Positions 29,063 to 38,013 of a DNA stretch of 64,000 bases are shown one piece after another. Made by a program: the position numbers and the translations under genes. The stretch is from a beta proteobacterium AAP65 (GTDB lineage Bacteria; Pseudomonadota; Gammaproteobacteria; Burkholderiales; Burkholderiaceae_C): the NCBI GenBank assembly GCA_001295865.1, contig LJHW01000002.1:1-64000 (forward strand). Reading direction: 5' to 3'. Every line of letters begins with the position of its first letter. The first letter of the stretch is position 1. The notes beneath the pieces are model-generated. The model saw only the letters and a program-made list of their open reading frames with translations. It did no database searches and was not told where the DNA came from.

Positions 29063-29803
29063 CTAGTAGAGCCCGCCGTTGACCGAGATCACCTGCCCGG
29101 TGATGTAACCCGCCTCGGGGCTGGCCAGGAAGCCGGCCAGCGCGGCCACCTCTTCCGGCGTGCCGGCGCGCTTGGCCGGCACGATCTGCTCGATGGTCGC
29201 CTTGTCGAAGCTGCCGTCGGCCATGGGCGAAGCGATGATGCCCGGCGCGATGGCGTTGACCGTCACGCCGCGGCTGGCCACTTCCTGGCTCAGCGATTTC
29301 GTCGCGCTGTTGATGGCGCCCTTGGCCGCCGAGTAGTTCACCTGCCCGCGGTTGCCCGAGAGCGCGGCCACCGACGAGATGTTGATGACGCGGCCCCAGC
29401 GCGTGCGCAGCATCGGCAACATCAGCGGCTGCGTGACGCGGAAGAAGCCGTGCAAAGAGACGTCGATGACGCGGTGCCACTGCGCGGCGCGCATGCCGGG
29501 GAAGACCGCGTCGTCGTGGATGCCGGCGTTGTTGACGACGATCTGCACCGCGCCGCCGGCCAGCATCTGCGCCACGGCGGCGGCGGTGGCTTCGTCGCTG
29601 GTGAGGTCGAACACCATCGTCTCGGCGCTGCCACCGGCGGCCTTCAGTTCTTCGGCCAGTGTTTCCACGGCCTTCGCATTGCCATTGGCGTGCAGCAGCA
29701 AGTGCGCGCCCTGGGCCGAGAGGCGGCGCGCGATGGCGGCGCCCAAGGCGCCGCTGGCGCCGGTGACGAGGGCGCGTTTGCCTTGCAGGGATGGGGAGCT
29801 CAT
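29063..29803 (-). CDS. fabG: 3-ketoacyl-ACP reductase (FabG family)
   Basis: A 246-residue short-chain dehydrogenase. Cofactor motif ALVTGASGALGAAIA; NNAG at about residue 90; catalytic Ser-Tyr-Lys in INISSVAALSGNRGQ, then NYSAAKGA; the C-terminal PMADGS...GYITGQVISVNGGL is typical of FabG. It would reduce the beta-keto group in each polyene extension cycle (compare ApeQ). It is the last gene of the long leftward operon, 19 bases after the dehydratase. Confidence 0.92.
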   Translation of the reverse strand: MSSPSLQGKRALVTGASGALGAAIARRLSAQGAHLLLHANGNAKAVETLAEELKAAGGSAETMVFDLTSDEATAAAVAQMLAGGAVQIVVNNAGIHDDAVFPGMRAAQWHRVIDVSLHGFFRVTQPLMLPMLRTRWGRVINISSVAALSGNRGQVNYSAAKGAINSATKSLSQEVASRGVTVNAIAPGIIASPMADGSFDKATIEQIVPAKRAGTPEEVAALAGFLASPEAGYITGQVISVNGGLY

Positions 29804-29822
29804 CAGGGGGCTTTCAAAGGAA

Positions 29823-30278
29823 TCAGACAGGCGCCAGCGGCGTGTTCAGCACCACGGTGGCGCGGCCGTCCACCAGCAGCTGGCCGGCTTCGTTCTTCAG
29901 CTCGAAGCTGTAGAGCGCTTGCGCTTCGGCGCCGGCCAGGCGCTTGACGTGCACCATCAGCCAGCCCGGCACCTCGTCGAGCCGCGGCACGTGCAGGTTG
30001 ACGCCACGCGCCGCGGCCAGGAAGCCGGCCGAGGGCACGCTGCCGGGTTGCGCGGTGAGCGCACCGTGCAGCGCCATGGCCTGCGAGGCGTACTCGATGG
30101 CCACGGGCGAGAGCAGGCCGCCGGGTGAACGCAGCGGGTTCGTGGCGTCGCGGTGGCTGCTGGTGCGGCACAGGGCTTCTTCGGCCGACCAGTGCAGCAG
30201 GCCGTCGAGCAGGCACATGCTGCCGCTGTGGGGGATGCGCGCGGCGATGCCGTCGCGGTTTAGCGTGGCGGGGTTCAT
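29823..30278 (-). CDS. Hot-dog 3-hydroxyacyl-ACP dehydratase (ApeP-like)
   Basis: A 151-residue single hot-dog domain. The conserved IPHSGSMCLLD opening is shared with dehydratases of aryl-polyene clusters (ApeP-like), and SPVAIEYASQAMALHGAL forms the central helix. It would remove water from the beta-hydroxyacyl-ACP. Known aryl-polyene dehydratases work as an ApeI:ApeP heterodimer; here the ApeI-like half is fused to the ligase (38010-39704). It lies between fabG and a chain-length-factor-like gene. Confidence 0.85.
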   Translation of the reverse strand: MNPATLNRDGIAARIPHSGSMCLLDGLLHWSAEEALCRTSSHRDATNPLRSPGGLLSPVAIEYASQAMALHGALTAQPGSVPSAGFLAAARGVNLHVPRLDEVPGWLMVHVKRLAGAEAQALYSFELKNEAGQLLVDGRATVVLNTPLAPV

Positions 30279-30287
30279 GCAGGGGGC

Positions 30288-31103
30288 TCAGGACAGCGCC
30301 ACGGCCAGGCTCAGGCCGGGCAGGGCTTCGATCAACACCGGCTGCACAAGGAGCACGTCGCCGGCCTGCTGCCGCGCCAGTGCCTGCAGCAGCGGCAAAG
30401 CACGCGCGGCGGGCACGCCCTGGCGAACGCGGTCCAGGCCTTCGTGGCCGCAGGGCGTGGGCTCGGCTTCGGGCAGCAGCGTCAAGGTCAGGGCGGGCCC
30501 CGCGCCCTCGGCCACCATCGGCCCCAGCACCAGCGCCACGCCGAAGCTGTCGGGCGTGGGCCGCTTGGCGTCCAGCGGCGCGGGGTAGGGCACGTCGGCG
30601 GCCACCAGCAGCACGGGCGCGCCAGTGGCGGCGATCTGGGTCATCGCTTCCAGCAAGCCGGCGCCGAAGCTGGCGTCGTGCGCGGCCAGGCTGGTGGAAG
30701 GCGCCATGCCCTGCACCGCGATGTGCCAATAGCCCCCCGGCGCGTTGTGCACCGAGTTCGTGAAGCGCGTGGGCGAGACCATCCGTTCCGGCGCAGCCAG
30801 CGCCTCGCACAGCGCGTGGCAGTTCGAAGGCTCGCCGGTGGAAGAAGTGAAGACCGTCGTCAGCGACGCCGCCTCCAGCCCCGCGGCGGCCACGGCCTGG
30901 TCGGCCGCCACCAGGCTGACCTTCACCACCGGCCCGGCGCGGCGGCGCTCGGTGGCCGGCAGGCGCTGCGGCGGCAGCACGGCGGTGGGCGTGGCGGGCC
31001 ATGTTGCTGGATCGCGCAGCAGTGCAGCGCCCGTCGACCAGTCTGCCAAGCCCGGGCCCAGCACGCCGATGCCCAGCACGCGGGCTTGCAGGGTCGCGCT
31101 CAT
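30288..31103 (-). CDS. Second ketosynthase-like chain-length factor (PF13723 type)
   Basis: A 271-residue paralogue of the 25024-25866 protein. The signature FTNSVHNAPGGYWHIAVQG is present, and the KS cysteine position reads STSLAAHDASFGAGLLEA, lacking cysteine. It overlaps the upstream KS (31100-32305) by ATGA, repeating the KS-CLF pair arrangement. It is the factor nearest the reductase and dehydratase, so it is the better candidate for the core chain-length determinant. Confidence 0.85.
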   Translation of the reverse strand: MSATLQARVLGIGVLGPGLADWSTGAALLRDPATWPATPTAVLPPQRLPATERRRAGPVVKVSLVAADQAVAAAGLEAASLTTVFTSSTGEPSNCHALCEALAAPERMVSPTRFTNSVHNAPGGYWHIAVQGMAPSTSLAAHDASFGAGLLEAMTQIAATGAPVLLVAADVPYPAPLDAKRPTPDSFGVALVLGPMVAEGAGPALTLTLLPEAEPTPCGHEGLDRVRQGVPAARALPLLQALARQQAGDVLLVQPVLIEALPGLSLAVALS

Positions 31104-32305
31104 GCCGCGGCCCCGAACACCAGGCTGGCGTTGCTGCCGCCGAAGCCGAAGGAGTTGCTGGCCACGACTTTCAGCTCGGTCTGCAACGGCTCGCGCAGCA
31201 ACCGCGCCTGCAGCGCCGGGTCTTGCGTCTGCAGGTTCAGGCTGGGCGGGGCCAGGCCGTGTTCCAGTGCCAGCAGCGCGATGCTGGCCTCCACGCCGCC
31301 GGCCGCGCCCAGGGTGTGGCCGGTGTAGCCCTTGGTGCTGCTGCACGGCGTGCCCGTGCCGAACACGGTGGCCACGGCCTTGTCTTCGGCCGCGTCGTTG
31401 CCCGGCGTGGCGGTGCCGTGCAGGTTGAGGTAGCCCACGTCGGCAGGCTGCAGGCCGGCGCTGGTGAGTGCGGCGCGCATCGCCATCGCGGCGCCGGCAC
31501 CTTCGGGGTGGGGGCTGCTCATGTGGTGGCCGTCGCTGCTTTCGCCGGCGCCCAGCAGCCAGCCCATCGCGCGGGCGGGGCCGTCGGGCCGCTCGAGCAG
31601 CGCGAAAGCGGCGGCCTCGCCGATGGACAAGCCCGCACGTTCCGCATCCCACGGCCGGCAGATCTCGCCCGAGGTGAGTTCCAGCGCCTTGAAGCCGTAG
31701 AGCGTGGTCATGCACAAGCTGTCGACGCCGCCCACCACCGCCGCATCCACCACGCCCAGGCGGAGGGCCCGTTCGGCGGCGGCAAACACCTTCGCGCTGG
31801 ACGAACAGGCCGTGGACACCACGTGCGCCGGCCCCTGCACGCCGAGCGCGGCGCGCACGTAGCGTGCCACCGAAGCGGTGTTGTGCGTCTCGCCGTAGTG
31901 CAGGCTGTCGGGCAGCGCACCGGTGGCAGCATCGCGCTCGCGGTAAGCCAGTTCGGTCTGCAGGATGCCCGAGGTGCTGGTGCCGAGGAACACGCCCACG
32001 CGGCGCGCGCCCCAGCGCGCGGCGGCGGCCTGCACGGCCTCGGCGAAACCGTCGGTGCGCAGCGCCAGTTCGGCCAGGCGGTTGTTGCGGCAGTCGTAGG
32101 CGGCGAGGTCTTCGCGCCAGTCGAGCTCGTCGAGGCCGTTCACCACGCCCAGCCAGCTGCCGATGTCGGCCGTCTCGAAGCCGCGCCGGGCCAGGCCGGT
32201 GCGGCCGCTGCGCAGCGCCTCGAAGGTGGCGGCGCGGCCGTGGCCCAGGGCCGTGACCAGTGTGTGGTGGGTGATGGGCGTGCGTTGGAAAGCGAAGGTG
32301 CTCAT
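31100..32305 (-). CDS. Beta-ketoacyl-ACP synthase (partner of the 30288-31103 factor)
   Basis: A 401-residue ketosynthase with intact catalytic residues: VVSTACSSSAKVFAAA, NLHGTATPGNDAAED, SSTKGYTGHTLGAAGG, and the C-terminal SNSFGFGGSNASL. It shares the HHMS.PHP.G loop with the KS at 25863-27119, suggesting the two arose by duplication within this family. Placement next to the chain-length factor, dehydratase and FabG makes it the probable iterative extender. Confidence 0.92.
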   Translation of the reverse strand: MSTFAFQRTPITHHTLVTALGHGRAATFEALRSGRTGLARRGFETADIGSWLGVVNGLDELDWREDLAAYDCRNNRLAELALRTDGFAEAVQAAAARWGARRVGVFLGTSTSGILQTELAYRERDAATGALPDSLHYGETHNTASVARYVRAALGVQGPAHVVSTACSSSAKVFAAAERALRLGVVDAAVVGGVDSLCMTTLYGFKALELTSGEICRPWDAERAGLSIGEAAAFALLERPDGPARAMGWLLGAGESSDGHHMSSPHPEGAGAAMAMRAALTSAGLQPADVGYLNLHGTATPGNDAAEDKAVATVFGTGTPCSSTKGYTGHTLGAAGGVEASIALLALEHGLAPPSLNLQTQDPALQARLLREPLQTELKVVASNSFGFGGSNASLVFGAAA

Positions 32306-32319
32306 GGGGCGAGGATGCG

Positions 32320-33096
32320 TCAAAGCGTGGCCACGAGCAGCACGTTGGCGAAAGGCGTACCGGCGCTCATGGGCACCGCGCGCACGCGGAAGCCCAGCGC
32401 CTGCAGCGTGGCCTGCCACTGCGCCAGCGGGCGGCCGTAGGTGGGCGGCGCGCGGTGGCCGCGCACCCAGGTGACGACGATGTCGACCCACTGGCTGATG
32501 CGGAAACCGCGGCGCGCGTCCATGTCGCCCACGCGCAGCAGCAGCCGGCCGTGGGGTTGCAGCGCGTCGCGCACGCGGGCCAGCAGCGCGTCTTGCGCGG
32601 CGTGGTCGACGTAGTGCAGCACGTCGAGGATGACCACCAGATCGCAGGCCGGCAGCGCGGTGTGGCGCATGTCGCCGCAGACAAAACGCGGGTGGTCGCC
32701 GCCGGGCAACACGAGGTCGCCCACCGAGGCGGTGGCGCGTTGCACGTCGCGCGGCATCAGCTCGATGCCGGTGTAGGCCGTCACCACCGGTGCCTTCGGC
32801 CAGCCCGCCGGCCATTGCCCGGCTTGGGCCAGCGCACCGCAGCGCTGCAGCAGGCTGACCAGCAGGCCCTGGCCGCAGCCGATGTCGACGACGCGGCCGC
32901 CGTGGTTGAAATCACCCCGCTCCAGCATGCCGCGGAAGACAGGGTCGCGGCCCAGCTTGCCGCGCGCAAAGTGCCAGGCGAAGCGCCCGGCGGCGCGGTA
33001 AGGCGCGGTGGCTTCGTCCAGCAGGCGCTGCCAGAAGCCGTTGGTGGCGGGGTTGCGCGGCGGGCGCCCGAGCAGGGGGTGTTCGGCGGAGTTCAT
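32320..33096 (-). CDS. SAM-dependent methyltransferase (class I)
   Basis: A 258-residue methyltransferase with motif I VVDIGCGQGLLVSLL, acidic ELMPRDVQRA, LVVILDVLHYVDHAAQD and a long C-terminal region (WVDIVVTWVRGHRAPPTYG). Class I methyltransferases occur in most aryl-polyene clusters, where they methylate the aryl ring or its hydroxyl. It sits 14 bases upstream of the KS in the same transcript. Target atom is unknown. Confidence 0.88.
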   Translation of the reverse strand: MNSAEHPLLGRPPRNPATNGFWQRLLDEATAPYRAAGRFAWHFARGKLGRDPVFRGMLERGDFNHGGRVVDIGCGQGLLVSLLQRCGALAQAGQWPAGWPKAPVVTAYTGIELMPRDVQRATASVGDLVLPGGDHPRFVCGDMRHTALPACDLVVILDVLHYVDHAAQDALLARVRDALQPHGRLLLRVGDMDARRGFRISQWVDIVVTWVRGHRAPPTYGRPLAQWQATLQALGFRVRAVPMSAGTPFANVLLVATL

Positions 33097-33114
33097 GGGT
33101 TCTGGTGAGGGCGC

Positions 33115-33990
33115 TCAGGCGGCGTGGCGCGGGGGCAGCGCGGCGCGCAGCGTGGTGGCCTGCAGGCCGGCGGCGCGTGCCGCGGCCAGCAGCGGCGGCA
33201 GCACGTCCAGGAGCACCGGGCGCCCGCTGGCGCTGCGGCGCGCGTGGCCATCGTGCAGCAGCAGGATGTCGCCGGCGGCCAGGGCCGCGCCCTGCGGGCC
33301 GGCCAGGCGGGCCAGCACGCGGGCGGGGTCGGCATCGCGGGTGTCGAAGCCGCGGCGTGTCCAGCTCACCAGGTGCAGGCCCAGGCGGTGCAGCACAGGG
33401 TCGAGCAGCGGGTTGCGCAGGCCGGCCGGGGCGCGAAAGCAGTGCGGGCGCTGGCCCGTCAGATCCGCCAGCCGGTCTTGCGCAGCGACTATCTCGGCGG
33501 CCAGCGCGCGCGGGCCGCGCAGCGAAAAATCATGCCGGTGCTGGTGGCTGTGGTTCTGCACGTCGTGGCCGCGGCGCACCGTCTCGCGCAGCAGCGCGGC
33601 GTGCTGTTGCGCGCGCTGGGCGATGACGAAGAAGGTGGCTTGGACGCCGGCTTCGTCGAGCAGGTCGAGCACGGCGGGTGTGACCTCGGGGTCGGGGCCG
33701 TCGTCCAGCGTCAGCGCGAATTCGCGGCGTGCCCGGGCGGCCGCAGGCAGCCGCGTGATGTTCGGGCCCAGCAGCGTGCTGCGCGGCCACAGCCCTGCGG
33801 CCGTGAGGCCCAGGTGGTTGGCCACCACCGCGCCCAGGGCCCAGGGCGCGGCCCCGGGCACCAGCAGCGCCGCGGCGCCGGCGGCCGCGTGCAGGCCCAC
33901 GCTGGCGCGCAAGGCCGGCGGCCAGGGCCAGGCGCGGGCCTGGGCCGCAGCAAGGTCGGGGGCGGCGGGCCGCTCAGCAGGCGCAGGCAT
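33115..33990 (-). CDS. Polysaccharide deacetylase (NodB domain), membrane-anchored
   Basis: A 291-residue protein. Residues about 25-65 are hydrophobic and probably form one or two membrane segments. The NodB domain follows with motif 1 TLDDGPDPEVTP, motif 2 NHSHQHRHD (metal histidines), motif 3 FRAPAGLRNPLLD and a late DILLLHDGHARR. All catalytic elements are present, so it is an active-looking metal-dependent deacetylase of carbohydrate-type substrates. Its presence inside an aryl-polyene operon is unusual; it might process an N-acetyl sugar on the lipid carrier added by the GT2 (inference). Confidence 0.88.
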   Translation of the reverse strand: MPAPAERPAAPDLAAAQARAWPWPPALRASVGLHAAAGAAALLVPGAAPWALGAVVANHLGLTAAGLWPRSTLLGPNITRLPAAARARREFALTLDDGPDPEVTPAVLDLLDEAGVQATFFVIAQRAQQHAALLRETVRRGHDVQNHSHQHRHDFSLRGPRALAAEIVAAQDRLADLTGQRPHCFRAPAGLRNPLLDPVLHRLGLHLVSWTRRGFDTRDADPARVLARLAGPQGAALAAGDILLLHDGHARRSASGRPVLLDVLPPLLAAARAAGLQATTLRAALPPRHAA

Positions 33991-34005
33991 GGTTCAAAAA
34001 TTCTG

Positions 34006-36441
34006 TCACAGGCCCTCCGGCGGGCGCGCCGTGGGGGCAGGTGCAGCGGCAGGCCCGCGTGGCACGAAAGCCGCCGCCAGCACCAGGGCCAGCAGCGCGC
34101 CCGGCGCCACCACCTGGCCGATGGCCGACAGCGCCTGGATGTCGGAGATGGCGATCAGCCCGAAGCCCAGCACCGTGGTGACGTTGGCCAGCAGCAGCGA
34201 AGACAGCGTGTCGTCGTCGGCGCTGCCGCCGCCGTGCTGCAGCATGTCGAAGAAGAGCGCGTAGTTCGAGCCCACGGCCACCACCAGCAGCAGGCCCACG
34301 AGGTGCAGGATGCCCACCGGCACCTGCAGCAGCGCCAGCCCACCCAGGCACAGCAGCACGGCCAGCAGCAGCGGCTGGCTCACCGCGAGCACACGGCGGC
34401 CCTGGCGCAGCGCCAGCGCCATCACCAGCAGCACACCCAGCCCGCCCAAGGCCGCCTGCGTGCGCGCTTCACCCAGGTAGCGCGTGTACATGCGGCCGAG
34501 TTCGCCGCCGATGTCCAGCACCTGGGTCTGCGGCAGGCCCTGCAGCGCCGCCTGGATCTGCGCCAGCGGCACGGTTTCGCCTACGGGCTGCAGCGGCAGC
34601 AGCACGGTCCAGCGGCCGTCGGGGTGCTGCAGCGTCAGCACGTCCAGCAGCGGGGCCAGGGCGCTCTGGCGTGCCATCTCGGGCGTGGCCAGCGGCAGGG
34701 TCTGGGCCTGCGTCACGGCCTGCACGAAGGGCGCCAGCCGCTCGGCGCGCAGCGGGCCGCCTGCCGTGGCCTCGGCCAGCGCCTCCTGCAGCGCGGCCGC
34801 CTCGGGCAGCGCGGCCTGGCGCTGGCGCTGCGTCTGCAGGCTGGGCAGGAAACGCGTGACGCTGTCGAAGCCGGCGATGGCCTGCGTGTTCACCAGCGTC
34901 TCCAGCCGCGTGGCGGCGGCCTCGGCGCGCTGCAGCGTGGTCTCGGCATCGGGGCCCTGCACGACGACGAAGGCACCGCCCTCGCCGCCGCTGCTGATGT
35001 CGGCACGCAGGCTGGCGTCGAGCGCCAGCGCTTCTTTCGACACCGGGCTCAGCGACGACAGCTCGGCCTGCCAGAGCCCTTCACGCTGCCACACCAGCAC
35101 CAGCGAGGCCAGGCCCAGCGCCAGCCACAACCAGCGCGTGCGCGGCATCACGGCGAGCGCGCCACGCGCCAGCACGGCCAGCGGCCGGCGCAGGCCCTGG
35201 CCGCGGGTGCCGTCGGGCATCAGCACCGGCAGCACAAAACGTGTGGTGAGCACCGCGCCCACCAAGCCGGCCAGCGAAAACACGCCCAGCTGCTGCAGCC
35301 CCGGGAAGCCCGAGAACAGCAGCGCGAGGAAGCCGCACAGCGAGGTCAGCAGCCCCAGGCGCACCGTGGGCCAGTTGCCGCGCAGCCATTGCCGCCAGCC
35401 CGTGCCGCCCTGGCCGCGCGCCTGGATGAGGTAGTAGATGGCGTAGTCCACCGCCTCGCCGATGAGCGTGGCGCCGAAGCCCAGGGTCACGCCGTGCACG
35501 TTGCCGAAGACCAGGCTCACCACCACGATGCCCGCGACGATGCCGGTGGCCACCGGCAGCAGGGCCGCGGCCAAAGCCAGCGGCGATGCGAAGGCCACCA
35601 GCAGCAGCGCGCTCATCACCAGCGTGCCGGTCAGCGCGAGCCATTCCACCTCGCCCTTGATCTGCGCGCGGCTGTCGACCGAGAACACCGGCGCGCCGCT
35701 GACCAGCAGCTTCAGCTGCGGCGCGTTCAGCGCGGTTTGCACGGCGGCGAAGCCTTCGCGCACGCTGGTGATGGCGGCCTGCTGGCCGTCGAGATCGGCG
35801 CCATCGCCGCGGATGCCGGCCAGCAGCAGCGCGCGCGGTGGCGTGCCGTTCAGCTCGCGCGAGACCCAGACACCGTCTTCAGTGCGCGGCGATTTCACCG
35901 GGATCATGCTTTCGGCGATGCGCTGCACCTCGCCGGTCGGGTCTTGGTCGAGCAGCGGCTTCAGCGCCGTGCCGGCGGGCGTGCCCAGCAGCGACAGCGT
36001 TTCGGCGATGCCTTCGCGCAGCCCCTCGGTTGTGAAACGCTCGGGCGTGACGGCCGGGCTCAGCAGGTAGCGCCGCTCCACCATCCAGCGGCCCACGCCG
36101 GCCCAGGCGTCGTTCTCGCCGTTGCTGACCTGGTCAAAGCGGCCACCTGCGCGCATCTTCGCGGCCAGTTGTTTCGACGCCGCCACGCGCTGCGCGGTGT
36201 CGCCGCCTTCGATGCCGATGAAGAGCGTGCGTGCCGGTGCGCCGCTGCGGATCTGGTCGATCAGCACCTGCTGCTGCGCGTCGGCGGTGGCCGGCAGGAA
36301 GGCGCTGAGGTCGGCGACGAAAGGCGTGCGCGTGATCTGCCAGGCCGCCAGCAGCAGCGCGGCCAGCCACAGCACGAGCACGGCGGTGCGGTGGCGCGGG
36401 CTGAGCGCGCCGAGGGGCTGCAGACCGGTCGGTGTGTTCAC
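34006..36441 (-). CDS. MMPL/RND-family exporter
   Basis: An 811-residue integral membrane protein of the MMPL/RND superfamily with about twelve helices in two halves, each half having a large periplasmic loop after its first helix. Residues about 260-400 carry the GFGATLIGEAVDYAIYY GxxxD-type helix, and the second half has VAVGSNYALFFDML. Such exporters are constant members of aryl-polyene clusters and are thought to flip or export the lipid-linked pigment from the inner membrane. It overlaps the LolA-like gene by ATGA and is followed by the deacetylase. Confidence 0.9.
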   Translation of the reverse strand: MNTPTGLQPLGALSPRHRTAVLVLWLAALLLAAWQITRTPFVADLSAFLPATADAQQQVLIDQIRSGAPARTLFIGIEGGDTAQRVAASKQLAAKMRAGGRFDQVSNGENDAWAGVGRWMVERRYLLSPAVTPERFTTEGLREGIAETLSLLGTPAGTALKPLLDQDPTGEVQRIAESMIPVKSPRTEDGVWVSRELNGTPPRALLLAGIRGDGADLDGQQAAITSVREGFAAVQTALNAPQLKLLVSGAPVFSVDSRAQIKGEVEWLALTGTLVMSALLLVAFASPLALAAALLPVATGIVAGIVVVSLVFGNVHGVTLGFGATLIGEAVDYAIYYLIQARGQGGTGWRQWLRGNWPTVRLGLLTSLCGFLALLFSGFPGLQQLGVFSLAGLVGAVLTTRFVLPVLMPDGTRGQGLRRPLAVLARGALAVMPRTRWLWLALGLASLVLVWQREGLWQAELSSLSPVSKEALALDASLRADISSGGEGGAFVVVQGPDAETTLQRAEAAATRLETLVNTQAIAGFDSVTRFLPSLQTQRQRQAALPEAAALQEALAEATAGGPLRAERLAPFVQAVTQAQTLPLATPEMARQSALAPLLDVLTLQHPDGRWTVLLPLQPVGETVPLAQIQAALQGLPQTQVLDIGGELGRMYTRYLGEARTQAALGGLGVLLVMALALRQGRRVLAVSQPLLLAVLLCLGGLALLQVPVGILHLVGLLLVVAVGSNYALFFDMLQHGGGSADDDTLSSLLLANVTTVLGFGLIAISDIQALSAIGQVVAPGALLALVLAAAFVPRGPAAAPAPTARPPEGL

Positions 36442-37079
36442 TTCTTGGCCGGTGCGGCTGGGGCGGGCGCTGCGAGCGGCTCCACCAGCATCAGCGAGCG
36501 GTCACCGCCCACCAGGCGCAGGTCGATGCTGCGCACGTCGGGCCCCAGGCCGGCGATCTCCAGCTGCTGCACGCTGCGCGCCAGGCGCAGGTCCAGCGGC
36601 GTGAGCAGCAGCACCCAGCGCGCGGCGTTGCCGCTGACCTGGGTCTTGAAGTGGCGCTGCAGCGCGGCGGCGTCGCCGTTGAGCGTGCCGCGCATCGCAT
36701 CGGCCAGCGCGGCGAGTTCGGGCACGGCGTCCAGCGCCATCTGCCGCGTGCGGCTGCCGCGCTTGAGCAGCACCTGGTTGCCCTGCACCTCCATGCTCTC
36801 GGTGGTGGGCTCTTCGGTGTAGCGCGCGAAACGGTCGGGCGCCTGGAAGCTCAGGCGCCCGCTGGCGCGCAGCGGGTTGTCCAGCGTGCTGACGGTGCGC
36901 TCTTCCGTGAAACGCGCTTCGCCGCCCTTGCGCTGGGCCAGCACGGCCATCAGCGCGGCCAGGTCGAAGGGCTTGGGCTGGGCGTGCAGCGCAGAAGGGG
37001 CGATGGCAAACAGGCCCAGGGCTGCCGCCGCGGCCTGCAGGCTCGCACGCCGGCCCGGGTCAGCCGGCTTCGTCTTCAT
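36438..37079 (-). CDS. LolA-like outer-membrane lipoprotein carrier
   Basis: A 213-residue periplasmic protein. Signal peptide residues 1-31 (RRASLQAAAAALGLFA..., cleavage near AHA). The mature part has LolA-type strands: ARFTEERTVSTLDNPL, GRLSFQAPDRFARYT, DVRSIDLRLVGGDRSLM. LolA-like proteins in aryl-polyene clusters are proposed to shuttle the lipid-bound pigment across the periplasm. The preferred ATG (37079) lies inside the upstream acyltransferase, overlapping by 20 bases, and the stop overlaps the MMPL start, so translation is coupled. Confidence 0.85.
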   Translation of the reverse strand: MKTKPADPGRRASLQAAAAALGLFAIAPSALHAQPKPFDLAALMAVLAQRKGGEARFTEERTVSTLDNPLRASGRLSFQAPDRFARYTEEPTTESMEVQGNQVLLKRGSRTRQMALDAVPELAALADAMRGTLNGDAAALQRHFKTQVSGNAARWVLLLTPLDLRLARSVQQLEIAGLGPDVRSIDLRLVGGDRSLMLVEPLAAPAPAAPAKK

Positions 37080-38013
37080 GCCAGTAGTCATAGAAGTTGA
37101 ACCAGTTGTAGGGCGCCTCGCGGCACAAGGCTTCCAGGCGCCGCACGTAGGCCGCCACGGTGGCCTGCACCAGCGCCTCACGCGCGGCGGGGTCGGCCGG
37201 CGGCGTGCGGAAATCGGCCAGTTCTTCGAAGCGCACCTCGTAGCGCCGGCCGCCGCGGTACAGGCCCACCATGAAGACCACGCGGCGCTTGAGCATCATC
37301 GCCAGGCGCACGGGGCCGTCGGTGAAACGCGTCTCATGGCCGAGGAAGGGCAGCGCGATGCTGTTCTCCTGCACGCCTTCGCTGGGGATGTAGCGGTCGC
37401 CCATCAGGCCGGTGAGGCCGCCCTTGTCGAGGAAATCGCGGATGGCCAGGGCCGAGCCGCGCTGGCCGATGGGGATGATGCTGACGTCGAAATCGGGCGC
37501 CAGGGCCTGCAGCACCGTGTGGATCATGCGCGCGTTCTGCGGGTACATCACCATGGCCACCGGCAGGCCGGGGTGGCTCAAGCCCACGGCGTGCAGCGCC
37601 TCGAAGCTGCCGATGTGCGCGCCCAGCAGGTAGACGCCACGGCCTTCGGCCAGGGCCTGCTCCATCACGGGGCCGCCGCTGATGGGCATGTCGAAGAGGT
37701 GCATGTGGCCGGCGGCGAACCAGATGCGGTCCAGCGCCACCGAGGCGAAGGCGTGGATGTGGCGGTAGAGGTCGGCCCAGCCGGCAGGCCGCCCCAGGGC
37801 CCGTGTGAGGTAGCGGCGCGAAGCGCGCCGCGCCACGGGCGCAAACAGCAGGTAGTACAGCGCGATGGGGTGCAGCACCAGCCGCGCCACCGGGCGGCCC
37901 AGGTGCGTGGCGATCCACGCGATGGCGCGGATGGCCAGCAGGTTGCTGCGCTCGGGCGTGGCACTCCAGTCGCGCACGTGGCGCGTGTCCTGTTCCCGGA
38001 CCGGCGCGCTCAT
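37060..38013 (-). CDS. LpxL/HtrB-like acyltransferase
   Basis: A 317-residue lysophospholipid/lipid-A-type acyltransferase with an N-terminal membrane segment (about residues 25-60) and the HX4E motif in GAHIGSFEALHAVG. Later elements such as FMVGLYRGGRRYEVRFEEL resemble LpxL. Such acyltransferases occur in aryl-polyene clusters and probably join the polyene or a fatty acid to the lipid carrier. It overlaps both neighbours. It is not the housekeeping lipid A acyltransferase by context. Confidence 0.87.
   Translation of the reverse strand: MSAPVREQDTRHVRDWSATPERSNLLAIRAIAWIATHLGRPVARLVLHPIALYYLLFAPVARRASRRYLTRALGRPAGWADLYRHIHAFASVALDRIWFAAGHMHLFDMPISGGPVMEQALAEGRGVYLLGAHIGSFEALHAVGLSHPGLPVAMVMYPQNARMIHTVLQALAPDFDVSIIPIGQRGSALAIRDFLDKGGLTGLMGDRYIPSEGVQENSIALPFLGHETRFTDGPVRLAMMLKRRVVFMVGLYRGGRRYEVRFEELADFRTPPADPAAREALVQATVAAYVRRLEALCREAPYNWFNFYDYWHEDEAG

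Noticed and set aside
33124..36822. A 1232-codon plus-strand open frame
   Set aside because: Antisense to the MMPL exporter, LolA-like and deacetylase genes; composition is Arg/Gln/His-rich with no family motif. Long antisense frames are typical of high-GC DNA.
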